A DNA stretch of 64,000 nt from Microbacterium aurantiacum (lineage in GTDB: Bacteria > Actinomycetota > Actinomycetes > Actinomycetales > Microbacteriaceae). Position 1 is the first letter of the stretch. Each line of letters begins with the position of its first letter. Shown here piece by piece: positions 1-8,628 of this stretch. The stretch lies in contig NZ_JAJPDW010000001.1 in assembly GCF_021654035.1 (NCBI RefSeq), positions 558,001 through 622,000 of the forward strand, read 5' to 3'. Under the pieces are notes generated by a model. That model worked only from the letters and a program-made list of their open reading frames with translations. It was not told the origin of the DNA and ran no database searches. The position numbers and the translations under genes were made by a program.

Positions 1-1
1 C

Positions 2-478
2 CGCGCGACCGGGTTCGTCACGCTGCCGGCCCTGGTCTCGGGGGCGCTCGCGTCGCTCGCGCCCATCGACGGCGGGACCCCGCTGACCCTCGACGCGCTG
101 ACCTCGTCGCTGTCGGAGCTGATCGTCGCCTACCGCGTCGATCAGCTGTACACCCATGTGCCGCAGGGCACCGAGTGGGCCGGCGGCGACCACCCCGACC
201 ACTCGGCGACCGGCACGGTCACCCGCGCCGCGTGGCAGGCGATCGGCTTCCCCGCCGACCGTGTCAGCTACGCGGTCGGCTACCGCACCCAGGACCTGCC
301 GGCGAACCTCTCCGGCGACCTGCTGGCGCGCAAGGTGGACGCGTTCCGGGTGTACGCGGCGCAGGATTCGGTCGTCTCGTGCGCGTCGGCGCAGGCGTGC
401 CTGGCCAAGCCGAAGTTCGGTGTGTGGCTGCAGCGGCAGTACGCCAAGACCGAGGCCGAGCTCTTCCCCGCCGGCTGA
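2..478 (+). CDS. PIG-L (LmbE-like) family deacetylase, C-terminal part
   Basis: The reading frame is open from the window edge, so the N-terminus lies outside; about 158 residues are visible. The segment GGDHPDHSATG matches the second conserved block (HPDH) of the PIG-L/LmbE family, zinc-dependent deacetylases acting on N-acetylglucosaminyl groups or similar amides. The preceding LYTHVPQG and the following helix-rich tail also fit the family. The first zinc-binding motif (usually AHPDD) would lie upstream, so catalytic competence cannot be judged. Substrate is unknown: mycothiol-type, antibiotic-type and cell-wall members share this motif. The stop is at 476-478 and no downstream partner is evident. 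Confidence 0.7.
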   Translation, partial: RATGFVTLPALVSGALASLAPIDGGTPLTLDALTSSLSELIVAYRVDQLYTHVPQGTEWAGGDHPDHSATGTVTRAAWQAIGFPADRVSYAVGYRTQDLPANLSGDLLARKVDAFRVYAAQDSVVSCASAQACLAKPKFGVWLQRQYAKTEAELFPAG

Positions 479-507
479 CCCGCCTCCCGCGCCGCCCCCG
501 CTGCGTA

Positions 508-586
508 CCGAACTCCTCCATTCCGGCCGGAAACGGCCGAATCCGGGCCCGCAGGGGCCAACCGGGGCCGGATCGGAGGAGTTCGG
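508..586. repeat. 79-nt composite inverted repeat upstream of ribA
   Basis: Perfect 12-bp arms (CCGAACTCCTCC at 508-519, its complement at 575-586) enclose further inverted repeats: CCGGCCGG near 524-531 and an imperfect pair at 541-551 / 563-573. The whole element can fold into a branched structure. It lies in the 241-nt gap between the deacetylase stop and ribA. It does not look like a simple terminator, having no T-run, and does not show the conserved boxes of the FMN riboswitch. It may be a dispersed palindromic element or an RNA structure in the ribA leader. Confidence 0.55.
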
Positions 587-719
587 CCCGCGGAGAAATC
601 CGGCGGAACTGCATCCGACCCCCTGCGCGCGCCGGAATAATCAGCGAGACGACCGGCTTGCACTCCCGCATCGCGGTCGCACGAACGCCGCATTGCGGTC
701 ACCGAACGAGGGAGCCCCC

Positions 720-1415
720 ATGTCACAGGCCCGCCCCGCCGATGTCCCGGCCGATGTTCACCCGGCCGAGATCACCCCGCTGACCGAGGCGCAGGTGCGC
801 ACTGCGGTGACCATCCCGCTGCGGTTCTCCGACGGGTACACCGCTCCCGCGCGGGTGCTCACCTTCACCGGCCTGGTCGACGGCGCCGAGCACCTCCTCC
901 TCGCCTTCGGCGACGCGGTGAATGACGACGGCGAGGTGACCCCCGGCGCGGACGTCCTCATCCGCATGCACAGCGAGTGCCTCACCGGAGACGTCTTCGG
1001 CTCGGAGCGGTGCGACTGCGGACCTCAGCTGCGCGAGGCCGCCGAGCGCCTGAACGACGCGGGCGGCCTGCTCCTCTACCTCCGCCAGGAGGGCCGCGGG
1101 ATCGGCCTGTACGCGAAGCTCGACGCCTACGCGCTGCAGGATGCCGGCCTCGACACCTACGACGCGAACACCGCGCTCGGCCACGGGGAGGACGAACGCG
1201 ACTACACCGCCGCCGCCCAGATGCTGCGCGCGGTCGGGGTCGGCGGCATCCGTCTCCTGACGAACAACCCCGACAAGGCCGCGCAGCTCTCGGCGCTCGG
1301 GATCGACGTGGTCGATGTCGTCCGCACCGGCGTCCACGTCACCGCGTCCAACGCCCGGTACCTGGAGGCCAAGCGCGACCGGACCGGGCACCTGCTGGAG
1401 CTCCCCGCGGCGTGA
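720..1415 (+). CDS. ribA: GTP cyclohydrolase II
   Basis: A 231-residue stand-alone GTP cyclohydrolase II, which opens GTP to the pyrimidine precursor of riboflavin, releasing formate and pyrophosphate. Visible family signatures are HSECLTGDVFGSERCDCG, containing the three zinc-binding cysteines, then RQEGRGIGL (catalytic region) and the LLTNNPDK block that binds the guanine/phosphate side. The ATG at 720 follows a GAGGGA ribosome-binding site. It is not fused to the RibB (DHBP synthase) domain as in many actinobacteria and no other rib gene is nearby, so it may be a second copy or a dedicated supply for flavin or deazaflavin products. The composite inverted repeat 134 nt upstream is the only structured leader seen. 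Confidence 0.93.
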   Translation: MSQARPADVPADVHPAEITPLTEAQVRTAVTIPLRFSDGYTAPARVLTFTGLVDGAEHLLLAFGDAVNDDGEVTPGADVLIRMHSECLTGDVFGSERCDCGPQLREAAERLNDAGGLLLYLRQEGRGIGLYAKLDAYALQDAGLDTYDANTALGHGEDERDYTAAAQMLRAVGVGGIRLLTNNPDKAAQLSALGIDVVDVVRTGVHVTASNARYLEAKRDRTGHLLELPAA

Positions 1416-1445
1416 CGGACGCCCCGCCCGGGCCATGATGGAGCG

Positions 1446-2420
1446 GTGCCCCCCGTCGCCGCGACGCTCGAACGCCACCAGGTGGCGCTGTGCCTCGCGG
1501 CGATCGCCGGGGGAGCCGCCGTCGGCATCCTCGCCCCGGCGACCGCTCCCGTCGTCGCACCGGCGATCACCCCGGTCATCGCCCTCCTCCTCTTCGCCAC
1601 GTTCCTCGGCGTGCCGTTCCGGACGCTCGGGACGGCGCTGCGCGACACGCGCTTCGCCGCCACGGTGCTCGCCGTCAACTTCCTCGTGGTGCCGCTGGTC
1701 GTCTTCGCCCTCAGCCGCGTGGTCGCCGCCGAGGAGGCGGTGCTCGTCGGCGTGCTGCTGGTGCTGCTGACGCCGTGCGTCGACTACGTCATCGTCTTCG
1801 CCGGCCTCGCCGGTGGTGCGCGCGACAAGCTCCTCGCGGCGACTCCGCTGCTGATGGTGGTGCAGATCCTCCTCCTGCCGCTGTATCTGCTCCTCCTGGC
1901 GGGCCCCACGATCGTCGGCGCGTTCGATCTCCGACCGTTCGTCGAGGCCTTCCTCCTGCTCATCGCTCTGCCCCTGGGGGCGGCGGTCCTCGTGCAGCTG
2001 GGTGCCCGTCGCGTCCGCGTCATCGCGAGGATCCAGGATGCCGCAATCACCGCGATGGTCCCGCTGATGATGCTGACCCTCGCGGTGGTGGTGGCCTCGC
2101 AGATCGCCGATGTGGCCGGTCGGGCCGGTGCGCTCCTCGCCGTCGTCCCGGTGTACCTCGCGTTCACGGCGGTGATGGTTCCGCTCGGCATCGTCGCCGC
2201 CCGCGTCGCGGGCCTCGCCGTCCCCGAGCGGCGGGCGGTGGTCTTCAGCGGGGTGACGCGGAACTCCCTCGTCGTCCTGCCGCTCGCGCTCGCCCTCCCG
2301 GCCGGCTTCGCGCTGACGCCGCTCGTGGTGGTCACCCAGACGCTCGTCGAGCTCGTCGCGATGGTCGTCCTCGTCGCCGTCGTCCCGCGCCTGGTGCGGC
2401 ATCGGTCGCCGTCTGCCTAG
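1446..2420 (+). CDS. BASS-superfamily transporter, arsenite/ACR3-like
   Basis: A 324-residue integral membrane protein with about ten hydrophobic segments along its whole length, starting at GTG 1446 only 31 nt after ribA. The segment LTPCVDYVIVFAGLAGGA resembles the conserved cysteine-containing helix of ACR3 arsenite exporters, and the fold belongs to the bile acid:Na+ symporter superfamily. Many close actinobacterial relatives carry the name arsenic resistance protein, but there is no arsR, arsC or arsenite oxidase beside it, so the substrate remains open. There is no clear ribosome-binding site; GTG 1446 is the first plausible start before the first transmembrane segment, and translation may be coupled to ribA. 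Confidence 0.7.
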   Translation: MPPVAATLERHQVALCLAAIAGGAAVGILAPATAPVVAPAITPVIALLLFATFLGVPFRTLGTALRDTRFAATVLAVNFLVVPLVVFALSRVVAAEEAVLVGVLLVLLTPCVDYVIVFAGLAGGARDKLLAATPLLMVVQILLLPLYLLLLAGPTIVGAFDLRPFVEAFLLLIALPLGAAVLVQLGARRVRVIARIQDAAITAMVPLMMLTLAVVVASQIADVAGRAGALLAVVPVYLAFTAVMVPLGIVAARVAGLAVPERRAVVFSGVTRNSLVVLPLALALPAGFALTPLVVVTQTLVELVAMVVLVAVVPRLVRHRSPSA

Positions 2421-2481
2421 CCGAAGCGCAGACCGGCCGCAAGCCTCCGCTGCTCGGGCGTTCGGACGCGAGGGTGGGGGA

Positions 2482-3447
2482 ATGGATGTCATCGGCTATC
2501 ACGCCTCGCACGAGCAGTTCCCGCCGAGCGCCCTCCTCGAGTGGGTCGCCCTCGCGGAGCAGGCCGGTTTCGACGCCGCGATGTGCTCGGACCACCTCGC
2601 CCCGTGGGGCGTGCGCCAGGGTGAGTCCGGGTTCTCGTGGAGCTGGCTGGGGGCGGCACTCTCGCGCACCTCGTTCTCGATCGGGTCGGTCTCGTCGCCC
2701 GTGCAGCGCATGCACCCGGTCGTCTCGGCGCAGGCGATCGCGACGCTGGAGGAGATGTTCCCGGGGCGGTTCTGGACGGCGCTCGGCAGCGGTGAGGCGC
2801 TCAACGAGCACGTGACCGGCGAAGGATGGCCGGAGAAGCCCGAACGCGACCGGCGCCTGGACGAAGCGCAGTCCGTCATCGCCCGACTCCTCGCCGGCGA
2901 GAAGGTGACGCACGACGGCCGTGTGCGCGTGCACGAAGCGCGCCTGTGGACGCTCCCGGAGACACCCCCGCCGCTGTTCGCCGCCGCGGTCAGCGTCGAA
3001 ACCGCCGTCCGCGTGGCCCCGTGGGCGGACGGCCTCGCCACCGTCGCCCAGCCGCGGGAGACGCTGGAGCGGGTGCTTACCGGCTACCGGGATGCCGGGG
3101 GCCGCGGTCCCGCCGCCCTCCAGGTGCACGTCTGCCTGACCGATGATCTCGACGCTGGCATGCGTACCGTGCGCGATCAGTGGCGTCACGGCGCCCTTCC
3201 GCCGACGCGGCTGTGGGACATCTCCACTCCGGAGGAGTTCGATGCCGCGGCCTCGGACGTCACCGACGAGGAACTCCGCGAGAGCGTCCTCATCTCTGAC
3301 GACGCCGACGAGCTCGCCGCCCGGATCGCCGATCTCGTCTCGGTCGGCTTCGACCGCGTCTACCTCCACGAGGTCGGCCCGGACCAGCGCTCGTTCATCG
3401 AGCGTGCCGGCCGCGAGCTCCTCCCGGCCCTGCGGGCGATCGTATGA
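2482..3447 (+). CDS. LLM-class flavin-dependent oxidoreductase (TIGR03885-like)
   Basis: A 321-residue luciferase-like TIM-barrel protein. The start MDVIGYHASHEQFPPS, the block FDAAMCSDHLAPW and the segment LGSGEALNEHVTGEGWP match the clade called probable non-F420 flavinoid oxidoreductase, which is thought to use FMN rather than F420. The natural substrate is unknown. Its stop codon overlaps the start of the following GH13 gene (ATGA at 3444-3447), so the two are translationally coupled; members of this clade are often found beside GH13 enzymes. ATG 2482 lies behind GTGGGGGA, which serves as ribosome-binding site. Confidence 0.8.
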   Translation: MDVIGYHASHEQFPPSALLEWVALAEQAGFDAAMCSDHLAPWGVRQGESGFSWSWLGAALSRTSFSIGSVSSPVQRMHPVVSAQAIATLEEMFPGRFWTALGSGEALNEHVTGEGWPEKPERDRRLDEAQSVIARLLAGEKVTHDGRVRVHEARLWTLPETPPPLFAAAVSVETAVRVAPWADGLATVAQPRETLERVLTGYRDAGGRGPAALQVHVCLTDDLDAGMRTVRDQWRHGALPPTRLWDISTPEEFDAAASDVTDEELRESVLISDDADELAARIADLVSVGFDRVYLHEVGPDQRSFIERAGRELLPALRAIV

Positions 3448-5102
3448 AGCCCGCGGACACCGCCGACCTGTGGTGGAAGTCGGCGATCTACTACTGCCTG
3501 GATGTCGAGACCTATCTCGATGCGAACGGGGACGGCATCGGTGACCTCGAGGGTCTGGCCGAGCGCATCGACTATCTCGCCGACCTCGGCATCACGTGCC
3601 TGTGGCTGATGCCGATTTACCCGACCCCCGACCGCGACGACGGGTACGACGTCAGCGACTTCTACGGCATCGACCCGCGGCTGGGGACCCACGGCGATCT
3701 CGTGGAGGTCATCCGGATGGCGCGGGATCGCGGCATCCGCGTGATCGTCGACCTCGTCGTCAACCACACCTCCGACCGGCATCCGTGGTTCATCTCCGCC
3801 CGCCGCAGCCGCACCTCGCCCTACCGCGACTTCTACGTCTGGACCGATGAGGCTCCCGCCGATGCACCGAACATGATCTTCCCGGGCGAGGAAGATTCGA
3901 TCTGGGAGTACGACGAGAAGACCGAGCAGTACTTCCTGCACACGTTCTACCGGCACCAGCCCGATTTGAACATCGCCAACCCGAAGGTCCGCGACGAGAT
4001 CGCGAAGGTCATCGGCTTCTGGGTGAAGCTGGGCATCTCGGGTTTCCGCGTGGATGCCGTGCCCTTCCTCATCGAACCGCCCGAGGGTGAGGACATGGGC
4101 GACCCGCACGCGTTCCTCCGCGACCTGAAGCGCTTCCTCCGGCGGCGCAGCAGCGAGTCGATGCTGCTGGGCGAGGTCAACCTGCCCTACGACGAGCAGC
4201 TGGAGTACTTCGGCGGTCCTGAGGGTGGCGAGCTCGACCTGCAGTTCGACTTCGTGGGGATGCAGGCCCTCTACCTCTCGCTCGCCCGGCGGGACACGAC
4301 GCCGCTCCGCACGGCGCTCGAGGCGCGGCCGGATCTGCCGATCGAGGCGGGCTGGGCGAACTTCGTCCGCAACCACGACGAGCTCACCCTCGACAAGCTC
4401 AGCGACGAGGAGCGGGAGGAGGTCTTCGCCGCGTTCGCACCCGACGAGAGTCAGCGCATCTACGACCGCGGGATCGTCAAGCGTCTGCCGACGATGCTCG
4501 ACGGCGACCCGCGCCGCCTCCGGATGGTCTACAGCCTCATGTTCTCCCTCCCCGGAGCCCCCGTGCTCTTCTACGGCGAGGAGATCGGGATGGCCGAAGA
4601 CGCGCGCGTCACCGATCGCCTCGCCGTCCGCACCCCCATGCAGTGGACCGCGGAGGCGAAGGGCGGCTTCTCCACCGCGGCGCCCTCGAGGTGGCCGGGT
4701 CGGTTCCCCGAGGACGGCTACGCGCCGCGTTTCGTCAATGCCGCCGCCCAGCGGAACGACCCCGACTCGCTGCTGCAGTTCGTGCGTCACCTCACCTCGC
4801 GCTACCGCACGAGCCCGGAGATCGGGTGGGGCGAGCTGCGCATCCTCGCGCAGGAGAACGACGCCCTCCTCGTCCACGGGGTGCGCAGCGACCTCGGCCA
4901 CCTCATCGCGGTCCACAACTTCGACGACGTGCCGTGCGTGGCGCGCATCGACGTCGGCGACGAGCCGGAGGGCACGGTCCTCAGCGACCTCTTCGGCGCG
5001 GGCGTGCATCGCGCAGACGGCGCCGTGGTCGAGATCGATGTGGCCCCGTTCGGCTGGCACTGGTTCCGCGTGCATCGGCCGGGGGAGGAGATCCTCGTCT
5101 GA
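3444..5102 (+). CDS. GH13 alpha-glucan enzyme, trehalose synthase-like
   Basis: A 552-residue cytoplasmic GH13 protein without a signal peptide. All three catalytic acids are present: nucleophile Asp in GFRVDAVPF (residues ~196-204), general acid Glu in LLGEVNLP (~239-246) and transition-state Asp in VRNHDELT. The (beta/alpha)8 barrel begins with DVETYLDANGDGIGDLEG, and the VVNHTSDRHPWF block is typical of trehalose synthases and oligo-1,6-glucosidases. It lacks the maltokinase half found in TreS fusions. The closest fit is maltose alpha-D-glucosyltransferase or a related alpha-amylase-family protein. It overlaps the upstream flavin oxidoreductase by 4 nt. An imperfect hairpin (CTTCGTCC/GGACGAAG, 5109-5134) follows the stop. 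Confidence 0.82.
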   Translation: MKPADTADLWWKSAIYYCLDVETYLDANGDGIGDLEGLAERIDYLADLGITCLWLMPIYPTPDRDDGYDVSDFYGIDPRLGTHGDLVEVIRMARDRGIRVIVDLVVNHTSDRHPWFISARRSRTSPYRDFYVWTDEAPADAPNMIFPGEEDSIWEYDEKTEQYFLHTFYRHQPDLNIANPKVRDEIAKVIGFWVKLGISGFRVDAVPFLIEPPEGEDMGDPHAFLRDLKRFLRRRSSESMLLGEVNLPYDEQLEYFGGPEGGELDLQFDFVGMQALYLSLARRDTTPLRTALEARPDLPIEAGWANFVRNHDELTLDKLSDEEREEVFAAFAPDESQRIYDRGIVKRLPTMLDGDPRRLRMVYSLMFSLPGAPVLFYGEEIGMAEDARVTDRLAVRTPMQWTAEAKGGFSTAAPSRWPGRFPEDGYAPRFVNAAAQRNDPDSLLQFVRHLTSRYRTSPEIGWGELRILAQENDALLVHGVRSDLGHLIAVHNFDDVPCVARIDVGDEPEGTVLSDLFGAGVHRADGAVVEIDVAPFGWHWFRVHRPGEEILV

Positions 5103-5196
5103 TCCATTCTTCGTCCGGTGGGCGTGGGACGAAGGGCCTTGAACGGATGCCCCCACCGGCGTTGACTGGATCTCCGGACGTTCATGGGAGGTCGGT

Positions 5197-5754
5197 ATGC
5201 ACGCGCCATCACCCGAAGTGGAAGTGCTCGAGGTCGCCGAGTGCTGGCGCCTGCTGCGCATCAGCCATCTCGGCCGGATCGCCGTCGTCGACCCCGACGG
5301 CTCGCCCGACCTGTTCCCGGTCAACTACGTCGCCGGCGCCGACGCGCTGTTCCTCCGCACCGCGCCGGGCGCGAAGCTCGATGCGTTCGCCGCGGGGCGG
5401 CCGGTCGCCTTCGAGATCGATCGGGAGAATCACGGAGACGTGTGGAGCGTGGTCGTCCGGGGTCGCGCGCGCATCCTCGACACGGATGCCGAGGTCGAGG
5501 CATCCGGAGTCCGGGGTCTGCGCTCGGCGGGGTCGTGGGTGAAGAACGAGGTCGTGCGGGTCGATCCTGACCGCGTGAGCGGGCGCCGCTTCCTCCGTGC
5601 GTCCCGGAGCGCGTCGCGGAATGCGCGTCGGAATGCGCCGCCCGGAGCGTCGGGACCGGCTGACTCAGGAGCGCATGAGATCCACGATGCCCACGACAGC
5701 AAACCCAAGCCGATCCCGCACCTGCCGCCGCGCCCCGGGGGCTCCGCGGTGTGA
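5197..5754 (+). CDS. PPOX-fold flavin-binding protein
   Basis: A 185-residue protein whose first ~125 residues form a split-barrel pyridoxamine 5'-phosphate oxidase-like domain: RISHLGRIAVVDPDGSPDLFPVNYV is the classic opening strand pair, followed by AFEIDREN and VVVRGRARIL. These proteins bind FMN, F420 or haem and often act on small electrophiles; this one cannot be assigned a substrate. The last ~55 residues are basic and proline-rich (many Ser/Arg pairs, PKPIPHLPPRPGG) with no recognisable domain, perhaps a disordered tail. GGGAGG ahead of ATG 5197 supports the start. It lies 12 nt before another PPOX-fold gene, so the two probably form one operon. Confidence 0.75.
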   Translation: MHAPSPEVEVLEVAECWRLLRISHLGRIAVVDPDGSPDLFPVNYVAGADALFLRTAPGAKLDAFAAGRPVAFEIDRENHGDVWSVVVRGRARILDTDAEVEASGVRGLRSAGSWVKNEVVRVDPDRVSGRRFLRASRSASRNARRNAPPGASGPADSGAHEIHDAHDSKPKPIPHLPPRPGGSAV

Positions 5755-5766
5755 TCGAATGAACGG

Positions 5767-6165
5767 GTGCCCACGCTTGCGGATCTGACCGAGGACGGGC
5801 GACGTTTCGTCTCCGACCGCCACCTGGCCACCCTGTCGACCATCGGCCCGACCGCACTCATCCACGCGGTCGCCGTCGGGTTCACGGTGGCCGACGGGGT
5901 CGTGCGGATCATCACCGGCGACGGGACGCAGAAGGTCCGCAACGTCGAGCGCGACGGCCGGGCGACCGTCGCGCAGGTGTCGGGGCCGCAGTGGCTGAGC
6001 ATCGCCGGACGCGCGGTGATCGAGCGCGATCCCGCTGCCGTGCGGCGCGCCGAAGAGCTGTACACCGAGCGCTACCGGCCGCCCCGCGTGAACCCGAAAC
6101 GCGTGGTGATCCGCATCGAACCCGAGCGTGTGATGGGGTCGTCGGGGCTGTTCGACGCCTCCTGA
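5767..6165 (+). CDS. PPOX-class F420/FMN-dependent oxidoreductase (TIGR03618-like)
   Basis: A 132-residue split-barrel protein starting at GTG 5767. RHLATLSTIGPTALIHAVAV and GDGTQKVRNVERDGRATV match the small PPOX-class family named TIGR03618, which binds F420 or FMN. The function is probably a reductase of unsaturated or quinone-like compounds, but no substrate can be deduced. It is paired with the larger PPOX-fold gene just upstream and faces the convergent CoA-transferase gene; its last codons form one arm of a bidirectional terminator-like hairpin. Confidence 0.78.
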   Translation: MPTLADLTEDGRRFVSDRHLATLSTIGPTALIHAVAVGFTVADGVVRIITGDGTQKVRNVERDGRATVAQVSGPQWLSIAGRAVIERDPAAVRRAEELYTERYRPPRVNPKRVVIRIEPERVMGSSGLFDAS

Positions 6166-6185
6166 CCCGCCCCCCGGGAGGCGTC
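6154..6185. terminator. bidirectional hairpin between convergent genes
   Basis: Nine-base arms GACGCCTCC (6154-6162) and GGAGGCGTC (6177-6185) overlap the ends of both convergent genes, with the plus-strand stop in the loop. There is no strong T-run on either side. Confidence 0.5.
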
Positions 6186-7380
6186 AGGCGGAGTCCGCCG
6201 CCAGCCAGCGCAGGATCCGGTCACGATCGGCGTCCCGCTCCGGGGGAGCTTTCGAGTAGTCGAGGTCGCCGCTCGACCAGCGGATCGGATGCCGGACGGT
6301 GGGGACGCCGCTCTCCGCCGGGCCCGCGGTGACCACCGGGTCGAGCCCGAGCTCATCGGCCATCCGGATGCCGCCGGCGATGTCGTTGAGCGGTCCGCAG
6401 GGCACGCCTGCATCCCGCAGTCGGGCCGACCACTCCGCCGCGGGTCGCGCCCGCAGCGCCTCGGTGAGGAGGGTGTGCAGGATCTCGCGGTGCGCGTTGC
6501 GCGCGGGCATCGTCGCGAACCGGGGATCCTCGACGAGATCGGGGGTCTCCAGCGCCTCGCACAGCTGCGCGAACTGCCGATCGTTGCCCACCGCGATGAC
6601 GAGCGTGCCGTCCGCCGTGGCGAAGGGCTCGTAGGGTGCAAGGCTCGGGTGCGCGTTGCCGAGCCGGCCGGGGCTCGCGCCCGCGGCGATCACCGCCGAC
6701 GCCTGGTTCACCAGGCCCGACAACGCGGAGGTCAGCAGGTCCACCTCGACGCGCTGGCCTTCTCCGTCGCGCTCCCGTGCGTGCAGGGCGCCGAGTATGC
6801 CGACAGCGGCATGGAGGCCGGCGAGCACGTCGACGACGGCGACACCGACCTTCGTCGGCGGTCCGTCCGCATCTCCGGTGACGCTCATGAGACCCGACGC
6901 CGCCTGGGCGAGGAGGTCGTAGCCGGGGAGGGCGGCACCGGCGCCGGAGCCGAACCCGGTGAGTGAGGCGACGATCAGCGCCGGATGCCGCGCCCGCACG
7001 CTCGCGGCGTCCAGGCCGAACCGTGCGAGCGCGCCGGGACGGAAGTTCTCGACCATCACATCGGCGCGCGCGACGATCCGATGGGCGATCGCGAGGTCGC
7101 CGGCATCCGCGAAGTCCAGGCTGAGGGCGAACTTGTTGCGGTTGACGGAGAGGAAGTACGTGCTCTCGTCGCCCCGGACCGGAGGTCGCCACCGGCGGGT
7201 GTCGTCGCCGCCGGGCGACTCGACCTTCACCACCAGCGCCCCCATGTCGGCCAGCAGCATGGTCGCGTAGGGGCCCGCGAGGACGCGGCTGAAGTCCGCC
7301 ACGACGACGCCCGCGAGCGGACCGTGCGTCGGTCGGTCGAACGCGCGGGCGAGCTCGGCGGGATCGATCATGGGATCCAT
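6184..7380 (-). CDS. family III (CaiB/BaiF) CoA-transferase, possibly glutarate-specific
   Basis: A 398-residue CoA-transferase of family III. LAGVVVADFSRVLAGPYATMLLADMGA and VVKVESPGGDDTR are the conserved N-terminal blocks, NRNKFALSLD and the AGLHAAVGILGAL helix follow, and the catalytic Asp should lie in the GYDLLAQA region. The gene is divergent from a glutaryl-CoA dehydrogenase gene only 53 nt away, so a succinyl-CoA:glutarate CoA-transferase role, activating glutarate for that enzyme, is the best inference. The chosen start is ATG 7380 (MDPM); ATG 7371 is an alternative and neither has a strong ribosome-binding site. A longer reading frame to 7446 would overlap the divergent gene and is unlikely. 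Confidence 0.83.
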   Translation of the reverse strand: MDPMIDPAELARAFDRPTHGPLAGVVVADFSRVLAGPYATMLLADMGALVVKVESPGGDDTRRWRPPVRGDESTYFLSVNRNKFALSLDFADAGDLAIAHRIVARADVMVENFRPGALARFGLDAASVRARHPALIVASLTGFGSGAGAALPGYDLLAQAASGLMSVTGDADGPPTKVGVAVVDVLAGLHAAVGILGALHARERDGEGQRVEVDLLTSALSGLVNQASAVIAAGASPGRLGNAHPSLAPYEPFATADGTLVIAVGNDRQFAQLCEALETPDLVEDPRFATMPARNAHREILHTLLTEALRARPAAEWSARLRDAGVPCGPLNDIAGGIRMADELGLDPVVTAGPAESGVPTVRHPIRWSSGDLDYSKAPPERDADRDRILRWLAADSA

Positions 7381-7433
7381 CTTGCTCGCCCGTCTGCGGG
7401 CGTGGTGGTGCACACTCGAAGCGGAGGCGCGAC

Positions 7434-8618
7434 ATGACCGACACATCCGCGGCGGACCTCCGCCGTGCCCTGGACCTCATGGACATCGAGTCGGAGTTCA
7501 CCGACGAGGAGCGGGCGGGCAGGGACCGCGTGCGGGAGTTCGTCGAACGCCGCATCCGTCCGCACATCGCGGACTGGTACGACCGGGCGCACTTCCCCCG
7601 CGAGCTGATCCCCGAGATGGCCGAGCTCGGGCTCCTGGGGATGCACCTGCACGGCTACGGCTGCGCGGGGCGCTCGGCGGTGGAGTACGGCCTCGCGATG
7701 GCCGAGCTCGAGGCCGGCGACTCCGGCATCCGCACGTTCGTGTCGGTGCAGGGGTCGCTGGCGATGTCGGCCATCGCGAAGCACGGCACCGAGGCGCAGA
7801 AGCAGCGGTGGCTCCCCGGCATGGCGGCGGGGGAGATCATCGGATGCTTCGGTCTCACCGAGCCGGATGCCGGGTCAGACCCGGGCGGGATGGCCACGAC
7901 CGCGCGTCGTGACGGCGACGGCTGGGTCATCGACGGCGCCAAGCGCTGGATCGGGCTCGCGTCCATCGCCGACGTCGCCGTCGTCTGGGCGCGTGCGGAG
8001 GACGGTGTGCGCGGATTCCTCGTCCCGACGGACACCCCCGGCTTCGCGGCCGTCCCCATTCCCGAGAAGCTGTCGATGCGCGCGTCCATCCAGTGCGACG
8101 TGACGCTCGAGGGCGTGCGCGTCCCGGCCGACGCGATGCTCGAGGTCCGTGGGCTCCGCGGCCCCTTCTCGTGCCTGAACGAGGCGCGGTACGGCATCGC
8201 GTGGGGAGCGGTCGGCGCCGCGCGGGACGCGGCCGAACAGGCGCTGGCGTACGCCCTGGCGCGCCGCCAGTTCGACCGCCCGATCGCATCGTTCCAGCTG
8301 ACGCAGCGGAAGATCGTCGAGTGGGCCCTGGAGATCCAGAAGGCGCAGCTCCTCGCCCTCCGGCTCGGACGCCTGAAGGATGCCGGAAGGCTGGAGCACC
8401 ACATGATCTCGGTGGCGAAGCTCAACAACACCCGCGCGGCGATCGAGATCGCCCGGGACGCGCGCACCGTCCTCGGCGGGAACGGCGTCACCCTGGAGTA
8501 TTCGCCGCTGCGCCATGCGAACAACCTCGAGTCCGTCCGCACGTACGAGGGCACCGACGAGGTCCACACGCTGATCCTGGGGGAGCGGATCACGGGGATC
8601 CCGGCCTTCCGCGGCTGA
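7434..8618 (+). CDS. gcdH: acyl-CoA dehydrogenase, glutaryl-CoA dehydrogenase type
   Basis: A 394-residue FAD acyl-CoA dehydrogenase. CFGLTEPDAGSDPGGM and WIGLAS are the flavin and substrate blocks, and YEGTDEVHTLILG carries the catalytic glutamate in the position used by glutaryl- and isobutyryl-type enzymes. SGIRTFVSVQGSLAM preserves the arginine that binds the glutaryl carboxylate in GCDH, which makes oxidative decarboxylation of glutaryl-CoA to crotonyl-CoA the likely reaction. GGAGG four bases before ATG 7434 is a strong ribosome-binding site. The divergent CoA-transferase supports a glutarate or lysine/pimelate catabolic role next to the aromatic-degradation genes. Confidence 0.88.
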   Translation: MTDTSAADLRRALDLMDIESEFTDEERAGRDRVREFVERRIRPHIADWYDRAHFPRELIPEMAELGLLGMHLHGYGCAGRSAVEYGLAMAELEAGDSGIRTFVSVQGSLAMSAIAKHGTEAQKQRWLPGMAAGEIIGCFGLTEPDAGSDPGGMATTARRDGDGWVIDGAKRWIGLASIADVAVVWARAEDGVRGFLVPTDTPGFAAVPIPEKLSMRASIQCDVTLEGVRVPADAMLEVRGLRGPFSCLNEARYGIAWGAVGAARDAAEQALAYALARRQFDRPIASFQLTQRKIVEWALEIQKAQLLALRLGRLKDAGRLEHHMISVAKLNNTRAAIEIARDARTVLGGNGVTLEYSPLRHANNLESVRTYEGTDEVHTLILGERITGIPAFRG

Positions 8619-8628
8619 GGGCGATCTT

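Noticed and set aside
479..719. FMN riboswitch before ribA
   Set aside because: The conserved RFN boxes were not recognised; only unrelated inverted repeats are present.
158..1415. ribA starting far upstream, near 156
   Set aside because: That frame runs through the deacetylase end and the inverted repeat; the ribosome-binding site and family length point to ATG 720.
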